Origin: Alphaproteobacteria bacterium
GTDB taxonomy: Bacteria; Pseudomonadota; Alphaproteobacteria; Rhizobiales; Rhizobiaceae
Reading direction: 5' to 3'
NCBI GenBank assembly: GCA_024742485.1
Contig: JANSYK010000001.1
Location: 1,736,001-1,800,000 of the forward strand
DNA length: 64,000 bases
Within the stretch, counting starts at the first letter, position 1; each line of letters begins with the position of its first letter. Positions 54,616-63,797 of this stretch are shown here, in pieces. The notes under the pieces were generated by a model. That model was given only the letters and a program-made list of their open reading frames with translations, was not told the origin of the DNA and ran no database searches. The translations under genes and the position numbers were made by a program.

Positions 54616-55410
54616 CTAATAGGCCGTCAGCCCGCCATCGACATGCAATGTCTGTCCCGTCATGAAACTGTTGGTTGGCGAAGAGGCAAAGATGAAAGCC
54701 TCAATCACTTCCTCGATCTCGGCCAGCCGCCCCATGGGGATCCCTTGCACCATCTGATCTTCAGTGACGACCCTTCCCCGGACCTCTACATTGAGCATGT
54801 CGGTGGCCATCGGCGTTCGTGCAAATGACGGGCAGACGGCATTGATACGCACTCCAAGGCGGGCATATTCCTGGGCGGTCGACCGGGTCAGTCCGACAAC
54901 GCCATGTTTGGCTGCTGAATAAACTGACAGTCCTGATGCGCCGGTCACGCCGGCGACCGATGCAACATTGACAATCGCGCCGCCGGCACCCCCCGCCCGG
55001 AACTGCCGTTCCATGACAGGGAGCTGATGTTTGAGCGCGAAGAACATGCCCATCAGATTGACATCGACGATGCGTCGCGCTTCCTCGGATTGTGTTTTCG
55101 GCAGCCGTCCGAACGCATCCTGCGCGATACCGGCATTGTTGACGGCAACATCAAGCCGTCCGAATCGGTCGACCGCGAGAGCCACCAGCTTTTCGGACAG
55201 CTCTTCATCGGAAATATCACCGGTAAGCGTCGCAATTTCGCTGCCCCGTTCCTCGGCTATTTCAAGGCCAACGGCCTCCAATGCATCTGCGTCACGATCG
55301 GAGAGCACAAGGCGAGCACCCTCCTGCGCATACCGGCGGGCAGCGGCACTGCCGAAACCACCGGCTGCACCGGTTATCAGAACCGTTGCATCCTCAAACA
55401 AACCTGCCAA
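54616..55410 (-). CDS. Short-chain dehydrogenase/reductase
   Basis: A 264-residue classical SDR with ITGAAGGFGSAAARRY near residue 12, VNNAGIAQDAFG, Ser in NVASVAGVTGASG, Tyr/Lys in YSAAKHGVVG and SFMTGQTLHVDGGLTAY at the end. It starts at TTG 55410, one base after the stop of the phosphotransferase gene, with GGAGA overlapping that stop region. It is third in an SDR-phosphotransferase-SDR operon. Substrate unknown. Confidence 0.82.
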   Translation of the reverse strand: MAGLFEDATVLITGAAGGFGSAAARRYAQEGARLVLSDRDADALEAVGLEIAEERGSEIATLTGDISDEELSEKLVALAVDRFGRLDVAVNNAGIAQDAFGRLPKTQSEEARRIVDVNLMGMFFALKHQLPVMERQFRAGGAGGAIVNVASVAGVTGASGLSVYSAAKHGVVGLTRSTAQEYARLGVRINAVCPSFARTPMATDMLNVEVRGRVVTEDQMVQGIPMGRLAEIEEVIEAFIFASSPTNSFMTGQTLHVDGGLTAY

Positions 55411-55411
55411 T

Positions 55412-56440
55412 TCAGTCTCCTCGTGTCAGATCCATCGCCATCGCCGCCATGACAGGCACAGCCTTCGCCATGTCGCGGGCGCGTTCCGGATTGGACGCGT
55501 TGCCGTCAAGCGCGCGTTTCAGTACGCCCTGCAGGATCGCCGCAAGCCGAAAGAAGGAAAAGGCCAGATAGAAGGACCAGTGTTCTATCTCGTCAATATT
55601 ACGGCGCCGGCAATAGGCCTGCACGTAGGCCGCCTCGCCCGGCAAACCGATAGCTTCACGGTCCAGGCCGCCAAGCCCGCGAAATCCGCTGTCATGTGGC
55701 AGGCGCCACTGCATGCATTGATAGGCAAGATCGGCGAGCGGATGGCCCAATGTGGACAACTCCCAATCCAGTACAGCAAGAATGGTCGGCCCATCATTGG
55801 CGAAGATCATATTGTCGATTCGATAGTCGCCATGAACGAGCGAAACGGCACCATCATCTGGCGGCAGGGCCGTTTCCAGCCAGGAGATGAGAGCATCCAT
55901 GTCCGCAATCGTTCCGGTTTCGCTCGCCCGGTATTGCTTTGTCCATCGGCTCAACTGACGTTCGAAATAATTGCCGGGCCGGCCGAAATCGGTCAATCCG
56001 ACAGCCATCGGGTCCACATCATGCAAGGCGGCCAGCGCGGCATTCATTGCATCATAAATGGGAGCCCGTTCGGCCCGGTCACATTTTGGCAGGTCCGGCT
56101 CCCAGAAGATCCTGCCATCAAGATATTCCATGACGAAATACATGCGCCCGATCGCCGAGTCTTCGCCACTCAGGAACAACATCTGCGGAACCGGAACACC
56201 TGACCCCTTCAGCGCGCCCATGACCCGATACTCCCGATCAACCTGATGGGCCGATTTCAGCAACTGGCCGGGCGGCTTTGCACGCAGCACATATTGGCCG
56301 CTTTCTGCATCGAGCAGATAGGTCGGGTTGGATTGGCCGGTCGGGAATTTCTTGATTTTCTTCAGGCCGGAAAATCCGGATATGCCCTGTTCCAGTTCGG
56401 ATCCCAACGCAGGAAGGTCAAGGTCGTCGCCGTCGCTCAT
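55412..56440 (-). CDS. APH-type phosphotransferase, ACAD10/11 N-domain-like
   Basis: A 342-residue aminoglycoside-phosphotransferase-fold kinase. The catalytic loop is SLVHGDYRIDNMIF and the metal motif is LDWELSTLGHPLADLAY, both intact. GQSNPTYLL in the N-lobe matches the kinase domain of ACAD10/ACAD11, which phosphorylates 4-hydroxyacyl-CoAs. AAAGGAGGAA precedes the ATG at 56440. Flanking SDRs would suit hydroxy-acid or acyl-CoA metabolism rather than antibiotic resistance. Confidence 0.82.
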   Translation of the reverse strand: MSDGDDLDLPALGSELEQGISGFSGLKKIKKFPTGQSNPTYLLDAESGQYVLRAKPPGQLLKSAHQVDREYRVMGALKGSGVPVPQMLFLSGEDSAIGRMYFVMEYLDGRIFWEPDLPKCDRAERAPIYDAMNAALAALHDVDPMAVGLTDFGRPGNYFERQLSRWTKQYRASETGTIADMDALISWLETALPPDDGAVSLVHGDYRIDNMIFANDGPTILAVLDWELSTLGHPLADLAYQCMQWRLPHDSGFRGLGGLDREAIGLPGEAAYVQAYCRRRNIDEIEHWSFYLAFSFFRLAAILQGVLKRALDGNASNPERARDMAKAVPVMAAMAMDLTRGD

Positions 56441-56502
56441 GTCGGTTCCTCCTTTGCGATGAGACCATATATGGCGGCCATATGGCAATCGTCAGATTGC
56501 GC

Positions 56503-57324
56503 TCACATGGCGTCCGCGAACAATCCGACGGAAGATTTGGCTGACAATCCGCCATCCAGGGGAAGAATGAGGCCTGTGACATAGGTGCCACCACTGCCGC
56601 ACAGATAGAGGGTGGCGGCGGCGATGTCGTCAGGCGAACCGATCCGGCCGAGCGGCACACCGCGGCCCACCTTCTTCGCCTGTTCTTCCGTCCCGGTGGC
56701 AAACGCCGTCATCTTGCTTTGAAACGGACCGGGGGCGAATGCGTTGACTGTGATACGGCGGTCGGCAAATTCACCGGCGAGAATGCGAGTTAGATGATGC
56801 ACAGCCGCTTTTGAAGCGGAATAGGAATACGCCCCTTCAGCGACAGGCTGAGTGCCCATGACCGATCCCAGATTGATGACCCGCGCCGGGTCGTCATCGC
56901 TCGCTGCGGCATCAAGAAGGGGCAACAGATCACGGGTCAGCGTGAACAGGCCGCCCACATTCACATTCATGACCTTTTGCCAGGCCGCATGGGGGAAGCT
57001 GTCCAGGGGTTCTCCCCAGGTAACACCCGCATTGTTGACCAGAATATTCAGGCGGTCGGTTCGCTCCGTCACCGCAGAAACAAGAGCCTCCAGCCCCTCC
57101 GGCGAACTGACATCGCCGGCAAAGCCGACGGCACTTCCAGGCGCGTCGAGCGCGTTCAGTTCGGCAGCCACAGCCTCGCATGCCTCACCTTTGCGCGATG
57201 CCATCAGCACCCGGGCGCCGCCCTTGACCAGACCCGTCGCCACCATGCGGCCGATGCCCGTGGCGCCTCCCGTCACAAGTGCGGTTTTTCCATGGACGGA
57301 AAACAGCTCCTCCAGATACGTCAA
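56503..57324 (-). CDS. Short-chain dehydrogenase/reductase
   Basis: A 273-residue classical SDR if begun at the TTG at 57324, which has GAGG 8 bases upstream; no ATG or GTG is suitably placed. Motifs are VTGGATGIGRMVA, NNAGVTWGEPLD, Ser in NLGSVMGTQPVAEG, Tyr/Lys in YSASKAAVHH and GGTYVTGLILPLDGG. It heads the operon with the APH-type kinase and second SDR. A palindrome at 57362-57379 lies in its promoter region. Confidence 0.8.
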   Translation of the reverse strand: MTYLEELFSVHGKTALVTGGATGIGRMVATGLVKGGARVLMASRKGEACEAVAAELNALDAPGSAVGFAGDVSSPEGLEALVSAVTERTDRLNILVNNAGVTWGEPLDSFPHAAWQKVMNVNVGGLFTLTRDLLPLLDAAASDDDPARVINLGSVMGTQPVAEGAYSYSASKAAVHHLTRILAGEFADRRITVNAFAPGPFQSKMTAFATGTEEQAKKVGRGVPLGRIGSPDDIAAATLYLCGSGGTYVTGLILPLDGGLSAKSSVGLFADAM

Positions 57325-57361
57325 TTTCAGATCCTCATCTTTCGGCGAGACTTCGCCTCCA

Positions 57362-57379
57362 ACATACTCGGTAGTATGT
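57362..57379. promoter_or_regulatory. Candidate TetR-family operator upstream of SDR-kinase-SDR operon
   Basis: ACATACTCGGTAGTATGT has perfect 7-bp arms (ACATACT/AGTATGT) around CGGT. It lies about 38 bp before the TTG start at 57324 and 137 bp before the divergent gene at 57516. The shape is typical of TetR-family acyl-CoA-responsive operators. No TetR gene is adjacent. Confidence 0.6.
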
Positions 57380-57515
57380 CCTCTTCCCGTCGCGAATGTA
57401 AAGTACTTTTCGGGCAGTGCAGACTCAACCCGGTCACCATCATGCAATTGCCAAAAACACATTCTAACCTGATGAAAACGCATCAGGAACACTGGCATTA
57501 CGGCCAAAAGACGAT

Positions 57516-58862
57516 ATGAGTGCCATCATTCAATCACAGCATTTCACAGCGGGATCTGCGTTGGATCTACTTACGGCAAATGACCAGCCCGGCGCCTATC
57601 CGGACAGCTATTATGCTGCATCCGTGAAACCGATGGAGGCTTTCGCTCCCCTCCATGAGGATATGGCTTGCGATGTTTGTGTCATCGGCGCCGGTTACAC
57701 CGGCCTGTCCGCTGCGCTGTATCTGGCCGGCCAGGGCTTCGATGTCATCGTGTTGGAGGCGCACCGTGTCGGCTGGGGTGCATCGGGACGCAATGGCGGT
57801 CAATTGGGATCGGGCCAGCGACTCGACCAAACGGATCTCGAACACCAATTCGGCGAAAAAACAGCTCATCAATTGTGGGAATTGGGCCGGGAAGCCAAGT
57901 CGCTTGTCCGTGATCTGATCGCAAGGCACAACATGAATTGCGACTACAAACCCGGTATCCTCTATGCCGATCACCGCAAACGGCTGGTTGCCGGCAGTCA
58001 AGCCTATGTCGAGAAACTGCAGCGGGACTATGGCTATGGTCAGGTCCGGTTCCTCGACCAGAAAGAACTGCGCGAAACGGTCGCGACAAAAGCCTATTTC
58101 GGCGGCGCTCTGGACACCGGCGCAGGTCATCTACATCCGCTCAAATTCGCCCAGGGACTTGCAAGTGCAGCGGTTCAGGCCGGAGCGCGGATATATGAGC
58201 AAACCCGCGTGCAGAAAGTCGAGCCATCGGGGACATCACGGGTGGTTTGCGAGCGGGCAGCCGTATCCGCACCCCATGTACTGCTAGCGTGCAATGGCTA
58301 TCTGGGAGATCTCGAGCGATCGGTCAGTCGACACGTGATGCCGCTCAACAACTACATCATCGCCACCGAACCGTTGGCCGCGGACAGGGCGCAGGCGCTG
58401 ATCCGCAAGAACATTGCGGTCGCCGACAGCAGGAATGTCGTCAACTATTTTCGTCTCAGCCGCGACAACCGTTTATTGTTCGGAGGCGGTGAAAGCTACG
58501 GTTACAAATTCCCAAAGGACATCAAGACATTCATCCGTCCGCATATGCTGTCCGTTTTTCCGCAACTTTCCGATGTGGCAATCGACTATGGCTGGGGTGG
58601 CACCCTCGGAATCACCATGAACCGAATGCCGCATCTGCGGCGACTCGAACAGGGCATCTTGACCGCCTCGGGCTATTCGGGTCACGGTGTCGGCATGGCC
58701 ACGCTGTGCGGTAAACTGGCAGGCGAACTCATCTGCGGAACCGCGGCACGTTTCGATATCATGGCATCGATCCCGACACCGGAATTTCCCGGCGGCCCGC
58801 GGTGGCGTCAGCCGCTATTGGCCCTTGGCATGTGGTATTACGCTCTGCGCGACAGATTTTGA
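57516..58862 (+). CDS. FAD-dependent oxidase, PuuB-like (gamma-glutamylputrescine oxidase family)
   Basis: A 448-residue DAO-family flavoenzyme. Residues 1-45 (DQPGAYPDSYYAASVKP) and the FAD motif CVIGAGYTGLSAALYLAG at about 55, followed by GWGASGRNGGQLGSGQR, follow the PuuB/OrdL pattern; the C-terminal SGYSGHGVGMATLCGKL closes the flavin site. It would deaminate a gamma-glutamylated polyamine or related amine. PuuA, PuuC and PuuD homologues are not adjacent, so another secondary amine is possible. Confidence 0.83.
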   Translation: MSAIIQSQHFTAGSALDLLTANDQPGAYPDSYYAASVKPMEAFAPLHEDMACDVCVIGAGYTGLSAALYLAGQGFDVIVLEAHRVGWGASGRNGGQLGSGQRLDQTDLEHQFGEKTAHQLWELGREAKSLVRDLIARHNMNCDYKPGILYADHRKRLVAGSQAYVEKLQRDYGYGQVRFLDQKELRETVATKAYFGGALDTGAGHLHPLKFAQGLASAAVQAGARIYEQTRVQKVEPSGTSRVVCERAAVSAPHVLLACNGYLGDLERSVSRHVMPLNNYIIATEPLAADRAQALIRKNIAVADSRNVVNYFRLSRDNRLLFGGGESYGYKFPKDIKTFIRPHMLSVFPQLSDVAIDYGWGGTLGITMNRMPHLRRLEQGILTASGYSGHGVGMATLCGKLAGELICGTAARFDIMASIPTPEFPGGPRWRQPLLALGMWYYALRDRF

Positions 58863-58919
58863 TCCTGTCACCTGCTCGACGGTTTCAGATATCGTCAGAA
58901 CCGGGACCAGAGTCCGGGG

Positions 58920-59660
58920 TCAGGACACGATCCATGCCTTGGCCTCACCCATCTCTTCAAGTGCGAACACATGCATCTGTGCGGGGACCAGTGGCCCGAA
59001 AAACCTGGCGCTCTGGCGCAGCCAGTTCAAATTCGTGACGAGAGCAATCTTGGAAAACCCGGTGATATGCCGAAATCCGAGGCGGGCGTCATCCCACATG
59101 GCGGGCGCCGTCGCACCATCAAAGTCATCGCCGAACACCACCATCACCTTGAGCTTGTCATGGGTTTCCAGTTTTTTGTCGATCAGCGGGGTCAGCACCT
59201 CATCATAGTCCCTTGACGTCAACATCCCGACAATTTCATAGGCGACAACATCGCTGGGCATGCCCTCGATCATTTTCAGTGACGATCCCACCGGATCAAC
59301 CTCGGCCGCCCATGTCTTGGCCTTCTCGAGATTGGCCTGCGGAAAATGCCGGACCTTTGCATCCAGAAACAAATCCACCAGAACCGGCATGATGGACAGG
59401 GTCGTGCTGTCGCTGACCAGCGCCACCTTGGAGATCAGCTTGTGGTGGTCGCGCACCAGTTTCAGGTGGGCAAACAGCGCGGCAGCATTTTTCCAATGCG
59501 GCAGACCCGCCGCATCCAGAACAATACCGGGTGCCTTGTCATTGCGATTGATGTAGTCATTGACCGTATCGCCCAGGCCCTCGAAATCGGCCTCGGAAAC
59601 GGTCCCTTCGGGCGTGACGATGAAGAGATTGTTCTTTTCGTCGATCTCGGTCTTCAGCAT
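58920..59660 (-). CDS. Tandem SpoIIAA-like (STAS-type) protein
   Basis: A 246-residue soluble protein made of two similar units, about 1-120 and 125-246. Each has the SpoIIAA-like order: an opening strand with FIVTPEGTVSEADFE or YEIVGMLTSRDYDEV, a core strand (GIVLDAAGLPHWKNA; KVMVVFGDDFDG), SKVALVSDS or SKIALVTNL, and a closing aromatic/hydrophobic helix. SpoIIAA-like domains bind lipids or partners. Single-unit proteins are the common form, so the duplication is notable. Confidence 0.75.
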   Translation of the reverse strand: MLKTEIDEKNNLFIVTPEGTVSEADFEGLGDTVNDYINRNDKAPGIVLDAAGLPHWKNAAALFAHLKLVRDHHKLISKVALVSDSTTLSIMPVLVDLFLDAKVRHFPQANLEKAKTWAAEVDPVGSSLKMIEGMPSDVVAYEIVGMLTSRDYDEVLTPLIDKKLETHDKLKVMVVFGDDFDGATAPAMWDDARLGFRHITGFSKIALVTNLNWLRQSARFFGPLVPAQMHVFALEEMGEAKAWIVS

Positions 59661-59868
59661 GCCGCTTCTCCCGTTCAGGTTCGTGGGATAGTGTTCAATC
59701 CGGACTCTAGAATATCCATCGTGATCCCGCCAGTTGGAAAGCCGGTCTTGTCTCGAGCGCGGAAAACGGCTGGCGAAAAGACCGAGTGTTAATCATTCGC
59801 CCTCAAGCTCGACGCCACACCCCACGGGTCTGCCGGGGATATGTCCATCTGTCTGAATTGGCCTTGCC

Positions 59869-61110
59869 ATGACCATAAGTATCGCTGTCGCAATTGGAGT
59901 GTTTTTCGGCATCGCAATCCGCCAGTGGTTACCGCAACAGGTTCGGATCTGGCACATTATGCTCGCCGGAGCGGTTATTGTGTTGGTGTTTCGGCAGATA
60001 ACCCCCAGCGAAGCATGGAATGCGGTCGACTGGAACGTGGTCGGATACCTGTTCGGTGTTTTCTCAGTTGCCGAAGCCCTTTATGATTCTGGCCTGCCCC
60101 ACAAGGTCAGTGGCATGATCATCGGATCGGCTACCGGACTTGCTCGATCGCTTGTGCTTTTCATGGTCATCGCCAGTCTTGCGGCAATCGTGCTCACCAA
60201 TGATGCCGCCGCAGTTATCGGCACACCAATTGCCCTGTCTGTGGCATTGGCATTTCGAATACGGCCGGCGGTTCCATTGATCGCACTGTGCGTCATGGTG
60301 ACGATATCCAGCATGATGTCGCCGGTCGGCAACCCACAGAACATCCTGATTGTCGCCGACGGGCACTTCTCCAACGCAATCGGGACATTCGCCGCCTGGC
60401 TGACCGTGCCGACAGTAATCTCCCTTGCTTTTGCCTTTATCTGGATGCTCTTTTGCCTGAGGTGCGAAAATCCGGTCGATCGCGACAGCAACAGTCTTCC
60501 AAATCCGACTCAACAGACAGCCTGGCCAGCCTATCTGAGTGCCGCCTTGCTGATTTTCCTGGTAACCATGGACAGCCTGTTCCCGATTGTTTCTCTGCCA
60601 TTGGGGCTCGTCAGCCTGATCGCCTGCGCGCCGCTCTATCTTTTTTCACCTCACCGGCTGAGCCTGTTTCGCGCGGTTGACTGGCACACACTGGTATTTT
60701 TCGTCGCAATGTTCATCGTCACAGGTGCGGTCCTTCAATCCGGAGCACTGCAATCCATGCTTGGGGACTGGCATGCAATGTTGGACGACCCCTGGGTCGT
60801 CGCGGTCCTGGGTTTCTGGGGCAGCCAGTTGTTTTCCAATGTGCCGGTCGTCGAAATCTATCTGAATCTGGCGACCAACAGCGATGTTTCGACATTGATG
60901 CTCCTTGCCGCCATGAGCACACTAGCCGGCAACCTGTTCATAATCAGCGCGGCCAGCAACGTCATCATTGTTCAGCAAGCGGAAAAATTCGGTTTCGAAC
61001 CCTTCACGTTCTGGGAGTTTACCCGTCTCGTTTGTCCGGTTGCCATCGTTTCCATCGCGCTGACCTATGGCTGGATTGTCTGGCTGATGCCTGTCATCCT
61101 GGCCGGCTGA
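59869..61110 (+). CDS. ArsB/NhaD-type ion transporter permease
   Basis: A 413-residue membrane protein with about eleven helices in the IT-superfamily plan. VLTNDAAAVIGTPIAL and the repeat-related SNVPVVEIYLNLA are the paired re-entrant signatures of ArsB/NhaD/CitM transporters, and MMSPVGNPQNILI lies in the first half. It probably moves an anion (arsenite, citrate-like) or exchanges sodium for protons. No ars genes are nearby. The 208 bp upstream (59661-59868) shows no clear element. Confidence 0.8.
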   Translation: MTISIAVAIGVFFGIAIRQWLPQQVRIWHIMLAGAVIVLVFRQITPSEAWNAVDWNVVGYLFGVFSVAEALYDSGLPHKVSGMIIGSATGLARSLVLFMVIASLAAIVLTNDAAAVIGTPIALSVALAFRIRPAVPLIALCVMVTISSMMSPVGNPQNILIVADGHFSNAIGTFAAWLTVPTVISLAFAFIWMLFCLRCENPVDRDSNSLPNPTQQTAWPAYLSAALLIFLVTMDSLFPIVSLPLGLVSLIACAPLYLFSPHRLSLFRAVDWHTLVFFVAMFIVTGAVLQSGALQSMLGDWHAMLDDPWVVAVLGFWGSQLFSNVPVVEIYLNLATNSDVSTLMLLAAMSTLAGNLFIISAASNVIIVQQAEKFGFEPFTFWEFTRLVCPVAIVSIALTYGWIVWLMPVILAG

Positions 61111-61123
61111 TGGCATTGAGCGC

Positions 61124-61267
61124 TCATGGGAACATGAGATAGCGAATGAGCGAACCGACGGCAAAAAGCGCCAGCACACCACCCCCCCAAAGGACAAAAA
61201 ACCACAGAAGACGGCACCACAAAGGGCCGCTTCCGGATGATTTCCCGCCATTGTCTTCAGTGGTGAT
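61124..61267 (-). CDS. DUF2474-type small membrane protein accompanying cydAB
   Basis: A frame downstream of cydB, too short for usual gene finding, encodes PLWCRLLWFFVLWGGG then VLALFAVGSLIRYLMFP. This is the single-helix DUF2474 pattern (P-L-W-x-R-L-x-W-F) normally found right after cioB/cydB and thought to stabilise the oxidase. The frame is closed by TGA at 61270s upstream, and between that stop and the motif there is no ATG, GTG or TTG. Translation may begin at ATC 61267 (AAGGA 8 bases upstream), or at TTG 61222 giving only 32 residues. It overlaps the cydB end by 11 bases if ATC is used. Confidence 0.65.
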   Translation of the reverse strand: MTTEDNGGKSSGSGPLWCRLLWFFVLWGGGVLALFAVGSLIRYLMFP

Positions 61268-62261
61268 AACCGCCGTCCTTCACCTTGCCGCGGAAAATCC
61301 AGTATGCCGACGCCGTATAGGCAAGGATCAGCGGAACCAGAAACACGGCCCCCACCAGCAGGAACCCAAGGCTTTTATCAGGACCAGCCGCCTCATGAAT
61401 GGAGATGCTCGTCGGCACGATATCCGGCCAGACACTGATCCCGAGACCGATGTAGCACAACAGGAACAGCAGCTCGGCACTGAGGAATGCGGTGAGAGGA
61501 CGATCCTTGTTCAGGGCCTGCCAAAGGGTCCACATCGTCACCGCAACAAACAGGGGCACCGGCAACGCATACAGCATGGTCGGCCAGGTGAACCAGCGAT
61601 CCGAGTAGCGCGGATCAAGCAGCGGCGTCCACAGACTGACCGCAACAATGAAGGCTATCGTTGCCGCCGCCAGCGGGAAAACAAGCATCCGGGCACGCTC
61701 ATTGAGCTTGCCTTCCGTCTTCAGGTTGATCCAGGTGGCGCCGAGCAGCGAATAGCCGCAAACCAGCGCCAGCCCGGTTGCAATACTGAACGGCGACAGC
61801 CAGTCCCACCAGGCACCGCTGTAGGCCCGGTCAACGACTTCGATACCCTGTAGCCATGCACCCAGCGCTATGCCCTGTGCAAAGGCGGCAATCAGGGAAC
61901 CTCCGAAGAAGGCGCCATCCCACAGCCATTTGTGCCTTTTGGAATGAACCCTGTACTCAAAGGCGACCCCGCGAAAGACCAGCGCCAGCAACATGGCGAT
62001 CAGCGGCACGTAAAGCGCAGGAAAGATCACCGCATAGGCCAGCGGAAAGACCGCCAGCAGCCCGCCGCCGCCAAGCACCAGCCAGGTTTCGTTCCCGTCC
62101 CAAACAGGCGCGATGGCACCAATCGCCGTATCGCGTTCCCTTTCGTCGCGCATCAGGGGAAACAATATCCCGACACCGAGATCAAAACCGTCCAAAGCCA
62201 CATAGACAAACACGCCGATGGCCAGAATGAGCGCCCAGATCAGAGCCAGATCCAATATCAT
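61257..62261 (-). CDS. cydB: Cytochrome bd-type quinol oxidase subunit II (CydB/CioB)
   Basis: A 334-residue membrane protein beginning MILDLALIWALILAIGVFVYVALDGFDLGVGILFP, the conserved subunit II opening with DGFDLG. WDGNETWLVLGGGGLLAVFP and FRGVAFEYR follow. About eight helices. With CydA it forms the terminal oxidase in the inner membrane. Its start overlaps the cydA stop by 4 bases. Confidence 0.94.
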   Translation of the reverse strand: MILDLALIWALILAIGVFVYVALDGFDLGVGILFPLMRDERERDTAIGAIAPVWDGNETWLVLGGGGLLAVFPLAYAVIFPALYVPLIAMLLALVFRGVAFEYRVHSKRHKWLWDGAFFGGSLIAAFAQGIALGAWLQGIEVVDRAYSGAWWDWLSPFSIATGLALVCGYSLLGATWINLKTEGKLNERARMLVFPLAAATIAFIVAVSLWTPLLDPRYSDRWFTWPTMLYALPVPLFVAVTMWTLWQALNKDRPLTAFLSAELLFLLCYIGLGISVWPDIVPTSISIHEAAGPDKSLGFLLVGAVFLVPLILAYTASAYWIFRGKVKDGGYHH

Positions 62262-63667
62262 GCTCCCGCCCCTCCCCGCAGCCTACGAAGAATACGGATC
62301 GCCCGGTTCCCGCCCTGATCCAGCAGGACGCGTGACGGTGGAGGCGGACTGTCAGGCGGGACCTGGCCGACCAGACGCACCACGTAGAACGTGCCGAGCC
62401 CGAAGATGAACAGATAGACCGCAACAATAGCCGCCAGAGACGTGGCAACCGCCGGCGCCGCGACCGGCGAAGCCGAATCCACCGTGCGCAGAAGACCGTA
62501 AATCGTATAGGGCTGCCGCCCGACCTCGGTGGTGATCCAGCCGCACAAAACCGCAATATAGCCGGCCGGGCCCAGAAGCACGGCAAAACGTGCCAGCGAA
62601 CGGCGGTCGAAGAGATTTCCGCGCCAACGCTCGACCAGACCCCACGTTCCGAGACAGAAAAACAACAATCCGAGCCCCACCATGATCCGGAAGGACCAGA
62701 ACACGATCGGTACATTGGGCCAATCTTCCCGCGGGAACTGGTCAAGACCAACGATTTCGGCATTGAAATCATGGGTCAGGATCCAGGAACCGAGATAGGG
62801 AATGGCAAGCCCGTATTCGATCTCGCCGGTCTCCATGTTGGGAAATCCGAACAGATATTCCGGTGCGGCTTTTTGGGTCTTGAAGTGCCCCTCCAACGCA
62901 GCGACCTTGGCCGGCTGATGTTCGTAGCTGTTCAGACCATGCTGGTCACCGGCGAGGATCTGCAGCGGGGCGATAATCGCGATGAACCACATGGCCATGG
63001 AAAACATCTTGCGGCTGGTCTGGTTGGTTTTGTCGCGGAGCAGGTGATAGGCGCCGACCCCGGCCACGACCAGCGCCGTGGTCAAATAGGCGGCAAACAC
63101 CATGTGCACCAGGCGGTAGGGAAAGGACGGATTGAAGATGACCTTGATCCAGTCTTCCGGCACGTACTGACCGACCTCGTTCATGCCGTATCCGGCCGGC
63201 GTCTGCATCCAGCTGTTTACGCTCAGGATCCAGAAGGCAGACATCAGGGTGCCGGCCGCCACCATGAAGGTTGCAAAAAAGTGCAGCCGCGGCCCGACCT
63301 TGTCGCGCCCGAACAGCATGACCCCCAGGAAACCGGCTTCGATAAAGAAGGCGGTCAGCACCTCGTAGCCCATCAGCGGCCCGATTACCGGCCCGGCCTT
63401 ATCGGCGAAGACACTCCAGTTTGTGCCGAACTCATAGCTCATCATCAGGCCGGACACGACGCCCATTCCGAAGACCACCGCAAAGGGTTTGATCCAGTAA
63501 TCGAACAGCGTCAGAAAGACCTCTTGGCCGGTTCGCAGCCAGCGCCACTGGACAAAGGCCAGAAAGCTGGCAAGCCCAATGGAGGTTGCCGGAAAGATGA
63601 TGTGGAATGAGACCGTGAAGGCAAATTGCAGCCGTGCGAGAAAAACCGGATCCGTGAAATCACCCAT
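62258..63667 (-). CDS. cydA: Cytochrome bd-type quinol oxidase subunit I, cyanide-insensitive (CIO) form
   Basis: A 469-residue subunit I. Heme-ligand His is in FTVSFHIIFPATSIG near residue 19, with GRDKVGPRLHFFATFMVAAG, the quinol-site ILAGDQHG and GWITTEVGRQPYTIYGLLRT also present. The periplasmic Q-loop is short, as in the CIO group of Pseudomonas and alphaproteobacteria, compared with E. coli CydA. It lets the cell respire at low oxygen or with inhibited heme-copper oxidases. The 130 bp upstream (63668-63797) shows no clear FNR-type site. Confidence 0.94.
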   Translation of the reverse strand: MGDFTDPVFLARLQFAFTVSFHIIFPATSIGLASFLAFVQWRWLRTGQEVFLTLFDYWIKPFAVVFGMGVVSGLMMSYEFGTNWSVFADKAGPVIGPLMGYEVLTAFFIEAGFLGVMLFGRDKVGPRLHFFATFMVAAGTLMSAFWILSVNSWMQTPAGYGMNEVGQYVPEDWIKVIFNPSFPYRLVHMVFAAYLTTALVVAGVGAYHLLRDKTNQTSRKMFSMAMWFIAIIAPLQILAGDQHGLNSYEHQPAKVAALEGHFKTQKAAPEYLFGFPNMETGEIEYGLAIPYLGSWILTHDFNAEIVGLDQFPREDWPNVPIVFWSFRIMVGLGLLFFCLGTWGLVERWRGNLFDRRSLARFAVLLGPAGYIAVLCGWITTEVGRQPYTIYGLLRTVDSASPVAAPAVATSLAAIVAVYLFIFGLGTFYVVRLVGQVPPDSPPPPSRVLLDQGGNRAIRILRRLRGGAGA

Positions 63668-63797
63668 GGCGCCACTCTCGAATTGCGACTCAAGTCAACG
63701 TCTTACCCGGCCAGTCTACAGCAAATGACAAACAATGAGACCGGGTTTCCGCCGCTTGTGCAGAAATGCCGCAGTTGAAGCCAGCTTGATCGCACCA

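Noticed and set aside
55031-56203. Plus-strand open frame of 390 codons over the SDR and phosphotransferase genes
   Set aside because: Opposite-strand shadow of two genes with intact catalytic motifs.
60922-61251. Minus-strand open frame starting MAGNHPEAALCGAV near the cydB end
   Set aside because: It has a good ATG but lacks homology; the neighbouring frame carries the conserved DUF2474 peptide instead.
62771-63610. Plus-strand open frame over cydA
   Set aside because: Antisense shadow; cydA is intact and conserved throughout.
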